A stretch of DNA of 64,000 bases from positions 248,001 through 312,000 of the forward strand of contig NZ_CP014015.2 of the NCBI RefSeq assembly GCF_001559075.2. Reading direction: 5' to 3'. The notes under the pieces are model-generated. The model did no database searches. It saw only the letters and a program-made list of their open reading frames with translations, and was not told the DNA's origin. The stretch comes from Citrobacter amalonaticus (GTDB taxonomy: Bacteria > Pseudomonadota > Gammaproteobacteria > Enterobacterales > Enterobacteriaceae). Positions 1 to 8,472 of this stretch are shown piece by piece. Position 1 is the first letter of the stretch. Each line of letters begins with the position of its first letter. The translations under genes and the position numbers were made by a program.

Positions 1-2
1 AG

Positions 3-374
3 ACCATCGTAAACGTGGAGATGGGAAAAGGCCGCAGCCGCGTGTCGACGATTGCTGCCGGGTTGGTTTTACTGCTGCTGGTCACTGCGCTAAGCGACGT
101 GATGGCGAAAATCCCGATGTCGGTTCTGGCCGGGATCATGGTGATTGTGGCAGTGAAAACGTTCAGTTGGCACAGCATCCGGCCCGCCACCCTGACGACA
201 CTGCCCGTGGTGGAAACGCTGGTGATGGTCATTACCGTTGGCGCAACGGTCTCCACCGGCAACCTGGCGATTGGCGTGGTTGCCGGAGTGGTAGCGATGG
301 GATTACTGCCTCGCGTCGTGAAGCGTAAACGACGCGCTACATCAGAAACAGCGTCGCCAGCCCAAGAAAAATAA
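3..374 (+). CDS. SulP-family anion transporter, C-terminal fragment (5' end outside window)
   Basis: The reading frame is open from the window edge, and an upstream TIVNVE precedes the first in-frame Met at 15, so this is the tail of a longer gene. The roughly 120 visible residues hold three or four hydrophobic segments (for example AAGLVLLLLVTALSDVMAKI and AGIMVIVAVKTFSW) in the style of the SulP inner-membrane core, which carries sulfate, bicarbonate or similar anions. The protein ends in a short basic tail (RVVKRKRRATSE) without the C-terminal STAS domain most SulP proteins carry. Its last 38 bases overlap the 3' end of mgtE on the other strand. Substrate cannot be read from this fragment. 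Confidence 0.75.
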   Translation, partial: TIVNVEMGKGRSRVSTIAAGLVLLLLVTALSDVMAKIPMSVLAGIMVIVAVKTFSWHSIRPATLTTLPVVETLVMVITVGATVSTGNLAIGVVAGVVAMGLLPRVVKRKRRATSETASPAQEK

Positions 375-1773
375 AGAACCCGCCGGTATCGGTAATCGCG
401 GTGATCATCACGCTCGAGCCGACCGCCGGGTCGCGCCCGAGCTTCACCATCGTCATCGGGATGATGACCCCCATCAGCGCCGCCATTAACAGGTTCAGCA
501 TCATTGCCAGGGTCATCACCCCGCCGAGCGCCATGTCGTCGTACAGCCACCAGGTGATTCCGCCCATAATCCCGCCCCAGACGAGACCATTGACCAACGC
601 CACCCCCATCTCGCGCAGAATAAGAAACGTCAGGTTGCCCGGCTGGATGTTTTGTAACGCCAGCGCCCGAACAATCATGGTGATGGTCTGATTGCCGGTA
701 TTCCCGCCGATCCCGGCGACAATGGGCATCAGCGACGCTAACGCCACCAGCTGTGAAATGGTGTGCTCAAAGCCATCAATCACGCGGGAGGCGACGAACG
801 CAGTACACAGGTTGATAGCCAGCCACGCCCAGCGCGTTTTCACCGCTTTGGGAACGGGGGCAAAAACGTCCTCTTCGGCGCTTAACCCGCCCATCCGACG
901 CAGATCGGTGTCCGTCTCTTCATACACCACGTCGACGATCTCGTCGATCGTTAAGCGCCCCATCAGTTTACCGGCAGGATCGACCACCGCCGCACTGACC
1001 AGGTTGTCACGTTCGAAGGTTCGCGCCGCATTTTCCGTTTTATCTTCCGGGGCGAAGGTCAGCGGATCGTCATCCATCACCTCGCTGACTTTGCGCTGCA
1101 CATCATTGAGCAAAATACAGGTCAGGGTTAGCTCGCCGACCAGCGTTTTGTCGCGGCGGGTGACGAACAGTTTATCGGTGTTTTCCGGCATCTTGCCCAG
1201 ACGACGCAGGTAGCGCTGCACCACTTCCAGCGTCACGTCCGGTCGGACGGTAATAACCTCGAACTCCATGATCGCGCCGACGCGATTCTTTTCGTAATGC
1301 ATGACCTGACGCACGCGAGCCCGTTCTTCGGGCGGCAGCGTCGCCAGTAACCGGCCTGTGAGGTTACGTGGCAGGTGCTGCACCAGGTAAATCTGTTCGT
1401 CGATATCGAGATATTGCAGCGCCTCAAGTAGCTCCCGGTCGGTCATTTCATCGATCAGGTCGTCCCAGACATTTTCCGAGGCTTCGAGCAGGACGTAACC
1501 GCGCTTTTCGCTTTCGATCAGCCGCCAGAGGGCGTGACGTTCTTCTGACGGGAGCGCTTCAAGGGTATCCGCCAGGTCAGGTGGTGGAAGATGCTCGACC
1601 AGCGCGCCTACCTCAGCAATATCGTCGGATAGCGTTCCGACATCATATTGCTCAGCCAGGGTGAGCTTGCCTAACAGGGTGGAAACAACGGCTTTATCGG
1701 TGGTGAGCAGCCAGATCAGCCGCGCACGCTCTTCATCGCGCAGCCTTGCGCTGTTTTGGTGTTTTGCGAACAT
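337..1773 (-). CDS. mgtE: Magnesium transporter MgtE
   Basis: A 478-residue inner-membrane Mg2+ channel of the MgtE family. The N-terminal acidic helical domain covers about residues 30-150. Two CBS domains cover about 160-285 and are the known Mg2+ sensor of the family. A five-helix membrane domain runs from about 315 to the end. The pore-region motif PIVAGIGGNTGNQT lies near residues 350-363 and DTGGFFIFLG near the C-terminus. The length is ordinary for the family. No strong ribosome-binding site precedes the chosen ATG. E. coli K-12 has no mgtE beside yojI, so this and the SulP gene mark a break in synteny. Its 3' end overlaps the convergent SulP gene. Confidence 0.92.
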   Translation of the reverse strand: MFAKHQNSARLRDEERARLIWLLTTDKAVVSTLLGKLTLAEQYDVGTLSDDIAEVGALVEHLPPPDLADTLEALPSEERHALWRLIESEKRGYVLLEASENVWDDLIDEMTDRELLEALQYLDIDEQIYLVQHLPRNLTGRLLATLPPEERARVRQVMHYEKNRVGAIMEFEVITVRPDVTLEVVQRYLRRLGKMPENTDKLFVTRRDKTLVGELTLTCILLNDVQRKVSEVMDDDPLTFAPEDKTENAARTFERDNLVSAAVVDPAGKLMGRLTIDEIVDVVYEETDTDLRRMGGLSAEEDVFAPVPKAVKTRWAWLAINLCTAFVASRVIDGFEHTISQLVALASLMPIVAGIGGNTGNQTITMIVRALALQNIQPGNLTFLILREMGVALVNGLVWGGIMGGITWWLYDDMALGGVMTLAMMLNLLMAALMGVIIPMTMVKLGRDPAVGSSVMITAITDTGGFFIFLGLATLFLM

Positions 1774-1856
1774 TAATCATAAATCCATGATACGAGATGC
1801 CATTAAGCATGGCGCGAGGTTCTGTAAATAACAATAAACGGGGGTGTCAGATGGAT

Positions 1857-1905
1857 AAAAAAACAACCGTTGCCCCGAAAAGCCTTGCGCCATCGGGACA
1901 ACGGT
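1857..1905 (-). terminator. Rho-independent terminator of yojI
   Basis: Arms ACCGTTGCCCCGA (1866-1878) and TCGGGACAACGGT (1893-1905) form a long stem with one mismatch. Read on the minus strand it is followed by a run of seven T (1857-1863). It lies 9 bases beyond the yojI stop codon. Confidence 0.85.
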
Positions 1906-1913
1906 CAGATGAA

Positions 1914-3557
1914 TCAGGCCGTGCGCGCGACCGCATCGCGTGACGCAGCATCACGCTCATCGCCCACCAGTTCACTCAACTGTCCGTTACGCATTTCCAG
2001 CAAACGATCGGCGTGAATAAAATAGTGATCGTCGTGACTGATGGCGAAAATGGTTTTCCCCATCTCCTGCATCAGCGGCAACAAGACCTGGTAAAATTCG
2101 CGGCGGAAATGCGGATCCTGATCGGCCGCCCACTCATCGAGCAGGATAATGTCGCGATCTTCCGCCAGCGCCAGCAGCAGCGCCACGCGCTTTTTCTGCC
2201 CCTTCGACAGTTTCAGATTCAGGATCCGGCCATCGCTCAGTTCCAGTTTGTGCGCCATTTTCAGCTGCTCCAGCCACTTCTCAACCAGTGCAGGATCGGC
2301 CGGTTTGCCTTCCGGTCCCAGCAACTGGTCAAACAGCCAGACGTCGGTGAACACCGCTGAAAAAAGCTTGCGATAATCTTCCGGCTTTTCGGCGATGACA
2401 GGCTTACCGTCCAGCAGGATCTCCCCGGATTGCGGCTGGTACAGCCCCGTCAGCAGCATCGCCAGCGTCGATTTTCCGCTGCCGTTACCGCCGATTAAAA
2501 ACAGCAACTCACCGCGGTTAATCGTCAGATTCACCGGCCCCACGGAGAACGCGTTGTCCTGATAGTGGAACATGACGTTACGCAGTTCGAGGGTTTTCCA
2601 TCCCGGGAACGCCTGCGGGCGCGGGAATTGCGCTTTAAACGGCGCCAGCGCGAATTTGTTCAGCTTGTTGAAAGCAACCTGCGCCGTCAGCAGCGTAGGG
2701 AGTGCTCCCACCGCCGACAGCAGCGGCGTACGCAGGAACAGCAGCGTTAAGGAGTAGGTAGCCGCGACGTTGGTATCCGCCCAGCCGAGACTGTTTGCCA
2801 TCCAGAACACCAGGCCAATCGCGCCGAGCATCATAATGTTCGACCAGTTTACGGCGCTGAGGTGGAAGGTATCAGCGCGAATAATGTGGTGACGATACTC
2901 TTTGGCATCCGGAATATAGAGGTTGTTGAAGATATGCTCTGCTCGCTCGCGGTTGAGCGTCAGCTCTTTGCGCCCTTCCAGCACCGTCTGATAGTCGTTA
3001 TACAGCTTATCTTCGGTTTCGCGCAGCGTCGCCATGTGCCGGTAAACCCGCGACACCAGCATAAAACCGCCCCAGATAGTGATCACCATCCAGATAGCTG
3101 TCACCAACAGCATTTTAGTCGACAGCATCGCCAGATACGCCGCCGAACCGACGGTCAGAATAATCCCCTGCACCAGTTCAGGCAGACGAACAAAAGCGAT
3201 GGTGATATTACGCACGTCGCTGGTCAACCCGGCCAGCAGAGAGGCGCTGCCCAGTTGTTCAATACGTTCCACGTGCGTATCAAGAATACGCTTGATGAAT
3301 TCACTGCGCAGACGGAAGACAAAGTGGTGTCCCAGCGTGGTGAGCGCCAGTTGTGAACCCAGCGTCACCGCCATCAGCAGTAACAGTAGCCCCAGAAATT
3401 CCGGTAAAACCAGCAGAGAGGGATCCGCAGTCTCAATAAGACGCTGATTGATAAAAGCGATAAGGCCAATCCCCAGCGCCGCGCTGACGAGGCTGAGCGC
3501 CATCACGCTAATAAATGGCCAGCGATACTGCCGCCAGACAAGAAGAAGTAGTTCCAT
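1914..3557 (-). CDS. yojI: ABC exporter YojI (microcin J25 efflux type)
   Basis: A 547-residue fused ABC exporter with the N-terminal membrane domain (about 1-290, six hydrophobic segments) and C-terminal ATPase in one chain, the same length as E. coli YojI. Walker A GGNGSGKST begins near residue 356. The signature is LSKGQKKR, Walker B is DIILLDEW, and the switch histidine is in AISHDDHYF. E. coli YojI exports the lasso peptide microcin J25, working with TolC, and has been linked to cysteine efflux. The natural substrate here is unknown. The gene has its own terminator and lies 75 bp downstream of alkB on the same strand, so readthrough from ada-alkB is possible. Confidence 0.93.
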   Translation of the reverse strand: MELLLLVWRQYRWPFISVMALSLVSAALGIGLIAFINQRLIETADPSLLVLPEFLGLLLLLMAVTLGSQLALTTLGHHFVFRLRSEFIKRILDTHVERIEQLGSASLLAGLTSDVRNITIAFVRLPELVQGIILTVGSAAYLAMLSTKMLLVTAIWMVITIWGGFMLVSRVYRHMATLRETEDKLYNDYQTVLEGRKELTLNRERAEHIFNNLYIPDAKEYRHHIIRADTFHLSAVNWSNIMMLGAIGLVFWMANSLGWADTNVAATYSLTLLFLRTPLLSAVGALPTLLTAQVAFNKLNKFALAPFKAQFPRPQAFPGWKTLELRNVMFHYQDNAFSVGPVNLTINRGELLFLIGGNGSGKSTLAMLLTGLYQPQSGEILLDGKPVIAEKPEDYRKLFSAVFTDVWLFDQLLGPEGKPADPALVEKWLEQLKMAHKLELSDGRILNLKLSKGQKKRVALLLALAEDRDIILLDEWAADQDPHFRREFYQVLLPLMQEMGKTIFAISHDDHYFIHADRLLEMRNGQLSELVGDERDAASRDAVARTA

Positions 3558-3632
3558 TCATACAACCCGGACAAGGAATAACAGCCCGCAGTTTAAACGT
3601 CTCAACGCGTTCAGCAATAATAATTCTTATTT

Positions 3633-4283
3633 TTATTCTTTTTTACCCGCCTGGCGAAAAGTCAGATTGTAACGACAGTCGGCGGTCGCCGGATGGAACC
3701 CGGCCTTCAGCGGCTGAATACCGTGGTAAAACAGGCGCGATTCACCGCCCCAAACCACCACATCGCCGTGCTCCAGTAGAACGCGCGTCAGCGGATCGCT
3801 ACGTTTCAGGCCGCCAAACTGAAAGACAGCCGGTAATCCCAGCGAAACAGAAACAATCGGCGCCCGCAGATCCGGCTCGTCTTTATCCTGATGCAACGAA
3901 AGCTTTGCGCCAGGGACATAGCGGTTGATCAGGCAGGCGTCCGGCTGATAATCCGCATAGCCTGCCGCCGTTGCCGCCTGCTGACATAACCTCAGGAAAG
4001 ACGGCGGAAAATCCGGCCAGGCGAGCCCCGTCAACGGATCGATCGGCGAATAGAGGTAGCCATGGCTGTCGGTCGTCCAGCCCAGCCGTCCACAGTTAGT
4101 CATTGCCACCGACATGGTGTAACCGCCAGGGGTGATCATCTGGCGAAACGGCGACCGACGGGCGACCGCCTCAATCTCCTGTACCAGTTGCAGCGCTGTG
4201 CTGAAGGCAAAGCGGCGCAAAATGACGGCACCGGGTGCCAGCGGTTCCTGCCAGGGCTGCGAATCGGCAAACAGATCGAGCAT
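3633..4283 (-). CDS. alkB: DNA/RNA demethylase AlkB
   Basis: A 216-residue Fe(II)/2-oxoglutarate dioxygenase that oxidatively removes methyl groups from 1-methyladenine and 3-methylcytosine in single-stranded DNA and RNA. Iron ligands H131 and D133 (LSLHQDKDE) and H187 (RLFYHGIQP) are visible, with R204 and R210 in the C-terminal CRYNLTFR segment binding 2-oxoglutarate. Its ATG shares one base with the ada stop (TAATG), showing translational coupling in an ada-alkB operon controlled by methylated Ada, as in E. coli. The length matches the family. Confidence 0.97.
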   Translation of the reverse strand: MLDLFADSQPWQEPLAPGAVILRRFAFSTALQLVQEIEAVARRSPFRQMITPGGYTMSVAMTNCGRLGWTTDSHGYLYSPIDPLTGLAWPDFPPSFLRLCQQAATAAGYADYQPDACLINRYVPGAKLSLHQDKDEPDLRAPIVSVSLGLPAVFQFGGLKRSDPLTRVLLEHGDVVVWGGESRLFYHGIQPLKAGFHPATADCRYNLTFRQAGKKE

Positions 4284-5347
4284 TATGCCCCCTTATCTGG
4301 CGACTCTCGTCGCAGGATTTGCGCCTTACGCGACACGCCCCAGCGATAGCCGGAAAGCGAACCGTCGCCCCGCACAACGCGGTGACAAGGAATGACGATC
4401 GCCAGTTTATTCGCGCCACAGGCGCTGGCGACGGCACGAACCGCGTTCGGCTTACCGATGGCTTTTGCCAGTTGTTGGTAACTGATGGTCTCACCGTAAG
4501 GGATCGCCCGCAGCGCCTGCCAGACCTGTTGTTGAAATGCGGTACCCTGAATATCCAGCGGCAACGACAGCGCGACGTCACGCCCGTCAATACTGGCGAT
4601 AACGTGGTGAATACGCTGCTGGAATACGGCATCGGCGGGTTGAGCCTGAGCGGCCGGGAACAACGTCTGCAGTTCAGCCATCAGCGCCGCATCGTCATCC
4701 CCTAACAAAATGGCGCAGATCCCCCGCTCGCTTTCCGCCACCAGACAACGCCCAAGCGAGCAATCCGCCAGTGCATAGCGCACCGCCAGCTTGTCACCGC
4801 CACGACGGAACTGCTTTGCCGTCATCCCAAGCGTCGCATCGGCGTTACGATAGTAGCTGCTGCTATCCGGGAATCCGGCATTCAGAATCGCCTGCGTCAC
4901 GCTTTCGCCGTGACTCAGGGCGTCGCGCAGGCGGCGGGCGCGATACGCCTGCTGCCACGCTTTTGGCGTCATCCCGGTCGTGGCTTTGAACACGCGATGC
5001 AGATGGTACGGACTCATCGCCACCTGTTCAGCCAGCGCATCGAGCGTGATGGGGTTCTCCTGCTCCAGAAGCTGACAAGCAAGCGTAATTTTATCCAGCC
5101 GATGCTGCCGGGCGTTGGCTTTATCCGGCTGACAGCGTTTACACGGGCGAAACCCGGCCATCAACGCGGCCTGCGCGTCGGGAAAGAAGCGGACATTTTT
5201 ACGCAGCGCATGTTTTGCCGTGCAGGAAGGTCGACAAAAGATGCCGGTCGTCTGCACCGCAAAGACAAACTGTCCGTCAGCATCAGAATCGCGTTCTAAC
5301 ACCGACTGCCAGCGCTGATCGTCATTTACGCATAGAGAATTTTTCAT
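4283..5347 (-). CDS. ada: Bifunctional alkylation-response regulator and methyltransferase Ada
   Basis: The start at 5347 is preferred: GAAGGAGTCCAGT precedes it, and it gives 354 residues, the E. coli size; an upstream in-frame ATG at 5407 lacks such support. The N-terminal zinc domain carries C38, C42 (FCRPSC), C69 and C72 (CKRC). C38 takes methyl groups from DNA phosphotriesters, which turns the AraC-type helix-turn-helix (about 85-175) into an activator. The C-terminal half is an O6-alkylguanine transferase with the acceptor cysteine in IPCHRVVR. It is the first gene of ada-alkB and autoregulated in known relatives. Confidence 0.97.
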   Translation of the reverse strand: MKNSLCVNDDQRWQSVLERDSDADGQFVFAVQTTGIFCRPSCTAKHALRKNVRFFPDAQAALMAGFRPCKRCQPDKANARQHRLDKITLACQLLEQENPITLDALAEQVAMSPYHLHRVFKATTGMTPKAWQQAYRARRLRDALSHGESVTQAILNAGFPDSSSYYRNADATLGMTAKQFRRGGDKLAVRYALADCSLGRCLVAESERGICAILLGDDDAALMAELQTLFPAAQAQPADAVFQQRIHHVIASIDGRDVALSLPLDIQGTAFQQQVWQALRAIPYGETISYQQLAKAIGKPNAVRAVASACGANKLAIVIPCHRVVRGDGSLSGYRWGVSRKAQILRRESPDKGA

Positions 5348-5430
5348 ACTGGACTCCTTCGTTAAGCATAGTGCCTGCTTAGCGGCAGTGTGTCCGAAAC
5401 CCATCACACGAAAACCCGCAATCTTGCTTT

Positions 5431-6486
5431 CTAATTTTGTTCACGGACGAGGAAACTTTCAAACTGCGGAGACATCCAGGTTTTGAATCCCTCCCCCTCT
5501 TTGATGATCATGTACACCGCCAGCCCTTCCCGGCGTACGACCTCTTTGGCTTTCTCCGTGCCGAGTACCATCAGCCCGGTATCCCAGCCATCCGCTTCCA
5601 GCGCCGTTGGCGCTATCACCGTTACTGACACCAGATTGTGCTCAATGGGGCGTCCCGTCTGCGGATCGATAACATGAGTGAGGCGTTTGCCATTCAGCTC
5701 GTAATAGTTGCGATAGCTGCCGGAGGTACTGATACCGTGCCCGTTAATATCCACCACCGCCTGAACCGCATTTTCACGGTCGGTAGGCTTCTGGATCGCC
5801 ACCCGCCACGGATGCCCTTCAGCGTTCATCCCGCGACTGTTCAGCGCCCCGCCGACAGAGACCAGATAGCGGGCGATACCTTCCCGTTCCATCAACTGCG
5901 CCAGGTGGTCGGCGGCGTAACCTTCGCCGACGGTGGAGAGATCAATAAATAAATCCGGCAGATCTTTTTGCAGGTACTGCTGTTTCGCCTGGTTGATCAC
6001 CGTCAGGTGCTGCAACCCGCTGTTGGCTTTTGCCGCATCGATTTGCGCCTGCGTCGGGATCTGGACCGGCTGCTTGTCGGGGCCAAATCCCCACAAATTC
6101 ACCAACGGCCCGACGGTGATGTCCATTGCCCCCTGCGTTTTTTGCCCAATGCGCAGCGCGGAGGTAACAATGTCCGCCATGGCCTCGTTGACAGGCCAGG
6201 GAGAAAGACTTTTCGACTGGTTGAATCGCATCAGCGCCGAATCATTTTTATAAGTGGAGAGCAGTTGGTCGTCAGCATCCAGTTGCGTCTGAATTTTCGT
6301 TTGTAGCGCCGATGCTGACTTGGCATCGACTCCGACCACGCTCACGCGCCAGAAGGTGCCCATTGTTTTCCCTTCCAGCACGACCGGAGCCGCGACAGGC
6401 GTTTTCGCTGCGTCCGGCGCGTTATCGCACCCGGTAAAAAAGATCGTCGCCGCCAATAAGGCCACACGAGCAATGTTCATTTCCAT
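5431..6486 (-). CDS. apbE: FAD:protein FMN transferase ApbE (lipoprotein)
   Basis: A 351-residue periplasmic lipoprotein that attaches FMN to threonines of membrane redox proteins such as the Rnf/Nqr subunits. The start at 6486 gives the same length as E. coli ApbE; the frame stays open to 6561 but that extension lacks a signal-peptide pattern. The signal peptide ends in a lipobox (FFTGC), so the mature protein is anchored through that cysteine. Family motifs include ALMRFN, MDITVGPLVNLWGFGP, DLSTVGEGYAADHLA and HVIDPQTGRPI. It is transcribed in the same direction as ompC but is separated from it by the ompC terminator. Confidence 0.95.
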   Translation of the reverse strand: MEMNIARVALLAATIFFTGCDNAPDAAKTPVAAPVVLEGKTMGTFWRVSVVGVDAKSASALQTKIQTQLDADDQLLSTYKNDSALMRFNQSKSLSPWPVNEAMADIVTSALRIGQKTQGAMDITVGPLVNLWGFGPDKQPVQIPTQAQIDAAKANSGLQHLTVINQAKQQYLQKDLPDLFIDLSTVGEGYAADHLAQLMEREGIARYLVSVGGALNSRGMNAEGHPWRVAIQKPTDRENAVQAVVDINGHGISTSGSYRNYYELNGKRLTHVIDPQTGRPIEHNLVSVTVIAPTALEADGWDTGLMVLGTEKAKEVVRREGLAVYMIIKEGEGFKTWMSPQFESFLVREQN

Positions 6487-6560
6487 ACGTGATTGTCCTC
6501 CTGCGAAAGAGGCGCAAGAGTACACCAAAAACCGGCGGTTGTACGCCGTAAAACCACACA

Positions 6561-6584
6561 AAAAAAGGCCCCGCAGGGCCTTTT
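6561..6584 (-). terminator. Rho-independent terminator of ompC
   Basis: The minus strand reads AAAAGGCCCTGC followed by GGGGCCTTTTTTT: a GC-rich stem with a three-base loop and a T run, 17 bases after the ompC stop codon. Confidence 0.92.
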
Positions 6585-6601
6585 ATCGACATTAAGCAAA
6601 C

Positions 6602-7732
6602 TTAGAACTGGTAAACCAGACCCAGTGCAACGATATCGTCGGTGCTGATACCGGCATCACGAGTGAAGCTGTTGTCATCCAGCAGGTTGATTTTGTAATC
6701 AACGTAGGTGGACATGTTTTTGTTGAAGTAGTAGGTTGCGCCTACATCAACATATTTCAGCAGATCTTCATCGTCGTAGTTACGACCGTTGAGAGTCCCC
6801 AGGTTTTTACCTTTGGACTGCAGGTAAGCAACGGACGGACGCAGACCGAAGTCGAACTGGTACTGAGCAACCACTTCGAAGTTCTGCGCTTTGTTTGCCC
6901 AACCTTCGCCGCCTACACGCGTTGCGTTATAGGTTTGGGTGTACTGTGCTGCCAGATAAACGTTGTTAGCGTCGTATTTCAGGCCGCCGGTGTAGGTTTC
7001 AGCGCGATCGCCGTTGCCCAGATAAGCCGCTTTGTTCTGCTCATCAGTACGTTTGGAGCTGCTCACTGCCGCACCCAGACCGAAGCCTTCACCGATGTCA
7101 TAAGTTACGGAACCGCCAACGCCGTCGCCGTTCTGACGCAGAGCTTCACGACCGTTGTTAGTCACGCCGGTGTAAGCTAAGCCATCAGCACCTTCACCAG
7201 ACGGGCTACCGTTTTTACCCTGATACTGCAGGGCAAAGTTCAGGCCATCAACCAGACCGAAGAAATCAGCGTTACGGTAAGTCGCGAAGCCGTTACCACG
7301 CTGCTGCATGAAGTTGTCAGAACCGTAGGTATCCCCACCGAATTCTGGCAGGACGTCGGTCCAGGACGTGACGTCATACACAACGCCGTAGTTACGACCG
7401 TAGTCGAAAGAACCGGCATCGCCGAATTTCAGACCTGCGAATGCGACACGAGTCCAGGAGTTGTTTTCGGATTCAGGCGCGTTACCCTGGATCTGATATT
7501 CCCACTGGCCGTAACCGGTGATCTGATCGTTAACCTGGGTTTCACCTTTGAAGCCGATACGCATATAGGTCTGATCGCCATCAGCGCTTTTATCATCGGA
7601 GAAATAATGCAGACCGTCGACTTTACCGAACAGGTCTAATTTGTTGCCGTCTTTGTTGTAAATTTCAGCCGCATTTGCTGCGCCTGCTACCAGCAGTGCT
7701 GGTACCAGGAGGGACAGTACTTTAACTTTCAT
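6602..7732 (-). CDS. ompC: Outer-membrane porin OmpC
   Basis: A 376-residue general diffusion porin. A cleavable signal peptide ends in AGAANA before AEIYNKDGN. The mature chain has alternating aromatic and polar strands of a 16-stranded trimeric barrel, the constriction-loop segment LPEFGGDTYG, and the C-terminal VYQF recognised by the Bam complex. It is slightly longer than K-12 OmpC (367), with differences in surface-loop stretches such as NGSPSGEGADG. The leader sequence (GAGGGTTAATAAC before ATG), the OmpR-box promoter and the divergent micF identify it as ompC rather than ompF or phoE. Expression rises at high osmolarity through EnvZ-OmpR. Confidence 0.96.
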   Translation of the reverse strand: MKVKVLSLLVPALLVAGAANAAEIYNKDGNKLDLFGKVDGLHYFSDDKSADGDQTYMRIGFKGETQVNDQITGYGQWEYQIQGNAPESENNSWTRVAFAGLKFGDAGSFDYGRNYGVVYDVTSWTDVLPEFGGDTYGSDNFMQQRGNGFATYRNADFFGLVDGLNFALQYQGKNGSPSGEGADGLAYTGVTNNGREALRQNGDGVGGSVTYDIGEGFGLGAAVSSSKRTDEQNKAAYLGNGDRAETYTGGLKYDANNVYLAAQYTQTYNATRVGGEGWANKAQNFEVVAQYQFDFGLRPSVAYLQSKGKNLGTLNGRNYDDEDLLKYVDVGATYYFNKNMSTYVDYKINLLDDNSFTRDAGISTDDIVALGLVYQF

Positions 7733-7850
7733 GTTATTAACCCTCTGTTATATGCCTTTATTTGCTTTTTTATGCCACTGCATACTGATTAACCCTCATT
7801 AACCAGTCGGCAAGTTCATTCTCCTCAAAATTGCAGAATAATCCAACACG

Positions 7851-7911
7851 AATATGATACTAAAACTTTTAAGATGTTTCATTTATCCACATAGGTGTTT
7901 CAAAATGTAAA
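7851..7911 (-). promoter_or_regulatory. ompC promoter with OmpR boxes
   Basis: Read on the minus strand, TTTACATTTTGAAACACC (ending near 7911) and GAAACATCTTAAAAG (7866-7880) match the tandem OmpR boxes known upstream of E. coli ompC. They are followed by the -10-like TATCATATT at 7851-7859. The leader then runs about 110 bases to the ATG and includes the conserved TTAATGAGGGTTAATCAG stretch (around 7785-7802). Confidence 0.85.
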
Positions 7912-8066
7912 TACGAGGGAACTTTTTTTTTGCTTCAAAAAGATAAAAAATAAGCACGATCACTCAAGAAATATAAAAACACCATAAAAAACAACTAATT
8001 ACATAAGTAAATTTGATAGCACTGAATGACAAAACAAAATCGTCATGCATCACTAAAATATCTCTC

Positions 8067-8159
8067 GCTATCATCATTAACTTTATTTATTACCGTCATT
8101 CATTTCTGAATGTCTGTTTACCCCTATTTCAACCGGATGCGATGCGTCCGGTTTTTTTT
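8067..8159 (+). ncRNA. micF: MicF antisense small RNA
   Basis: A 93-base region divergent from ompC that begins GCTATCATCATTAAC and contains CCGTCATTCATTTCTGAATG, as in E. coli MicF. It ends in the terminator AACCGGA-N9-TCCGGTT plus a T run. MicF pairs through its 5' end with the ompF mRNA around the ribosome-binding site, with Hfq, and blocks porin synthesis. It shares the OmpR-controlled region with ompC. The terminator loop sequence (TGCGATGCG) differs slightly from K-12. The remaining roughly 310 bases up to rcsD are AT-rich leader in which I see no further gene. Confidence 0.95.
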
Positions 8160-8472
8160 TACCCTTCTTTACACTTACTTTCGCTTTATGTGCTACCGCA
8201 CAAAAATAATAACAACTATTAACTATTTACCTTCATTCAGTCACTGACTGATATCAGAAACCGATTTCTTGTTATTTCGTGCTATTTCTTCTCATTGAAC
8301 GGGCAATATTTGTACGCCTCTGGTGGGTCTGTACACTTTTACGCCATTTAACTGATGAATTCTTTTTGGCAAAAAATGCAGAACATCAATGAGTAGAGAG
8401 TGTGGAAATTCACACCGTACCCTTTATACTGCCCTTTCACCTTCTGCGTTGTTTTACAGGTCATAACCACGA

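Noticed and set aside
8013..8222. 69-codon frame upstream of rcsD
   Set aside because: It runs across micF and its terminator. The micF match explains the region and no ribosome-binding site precedes the ATG.
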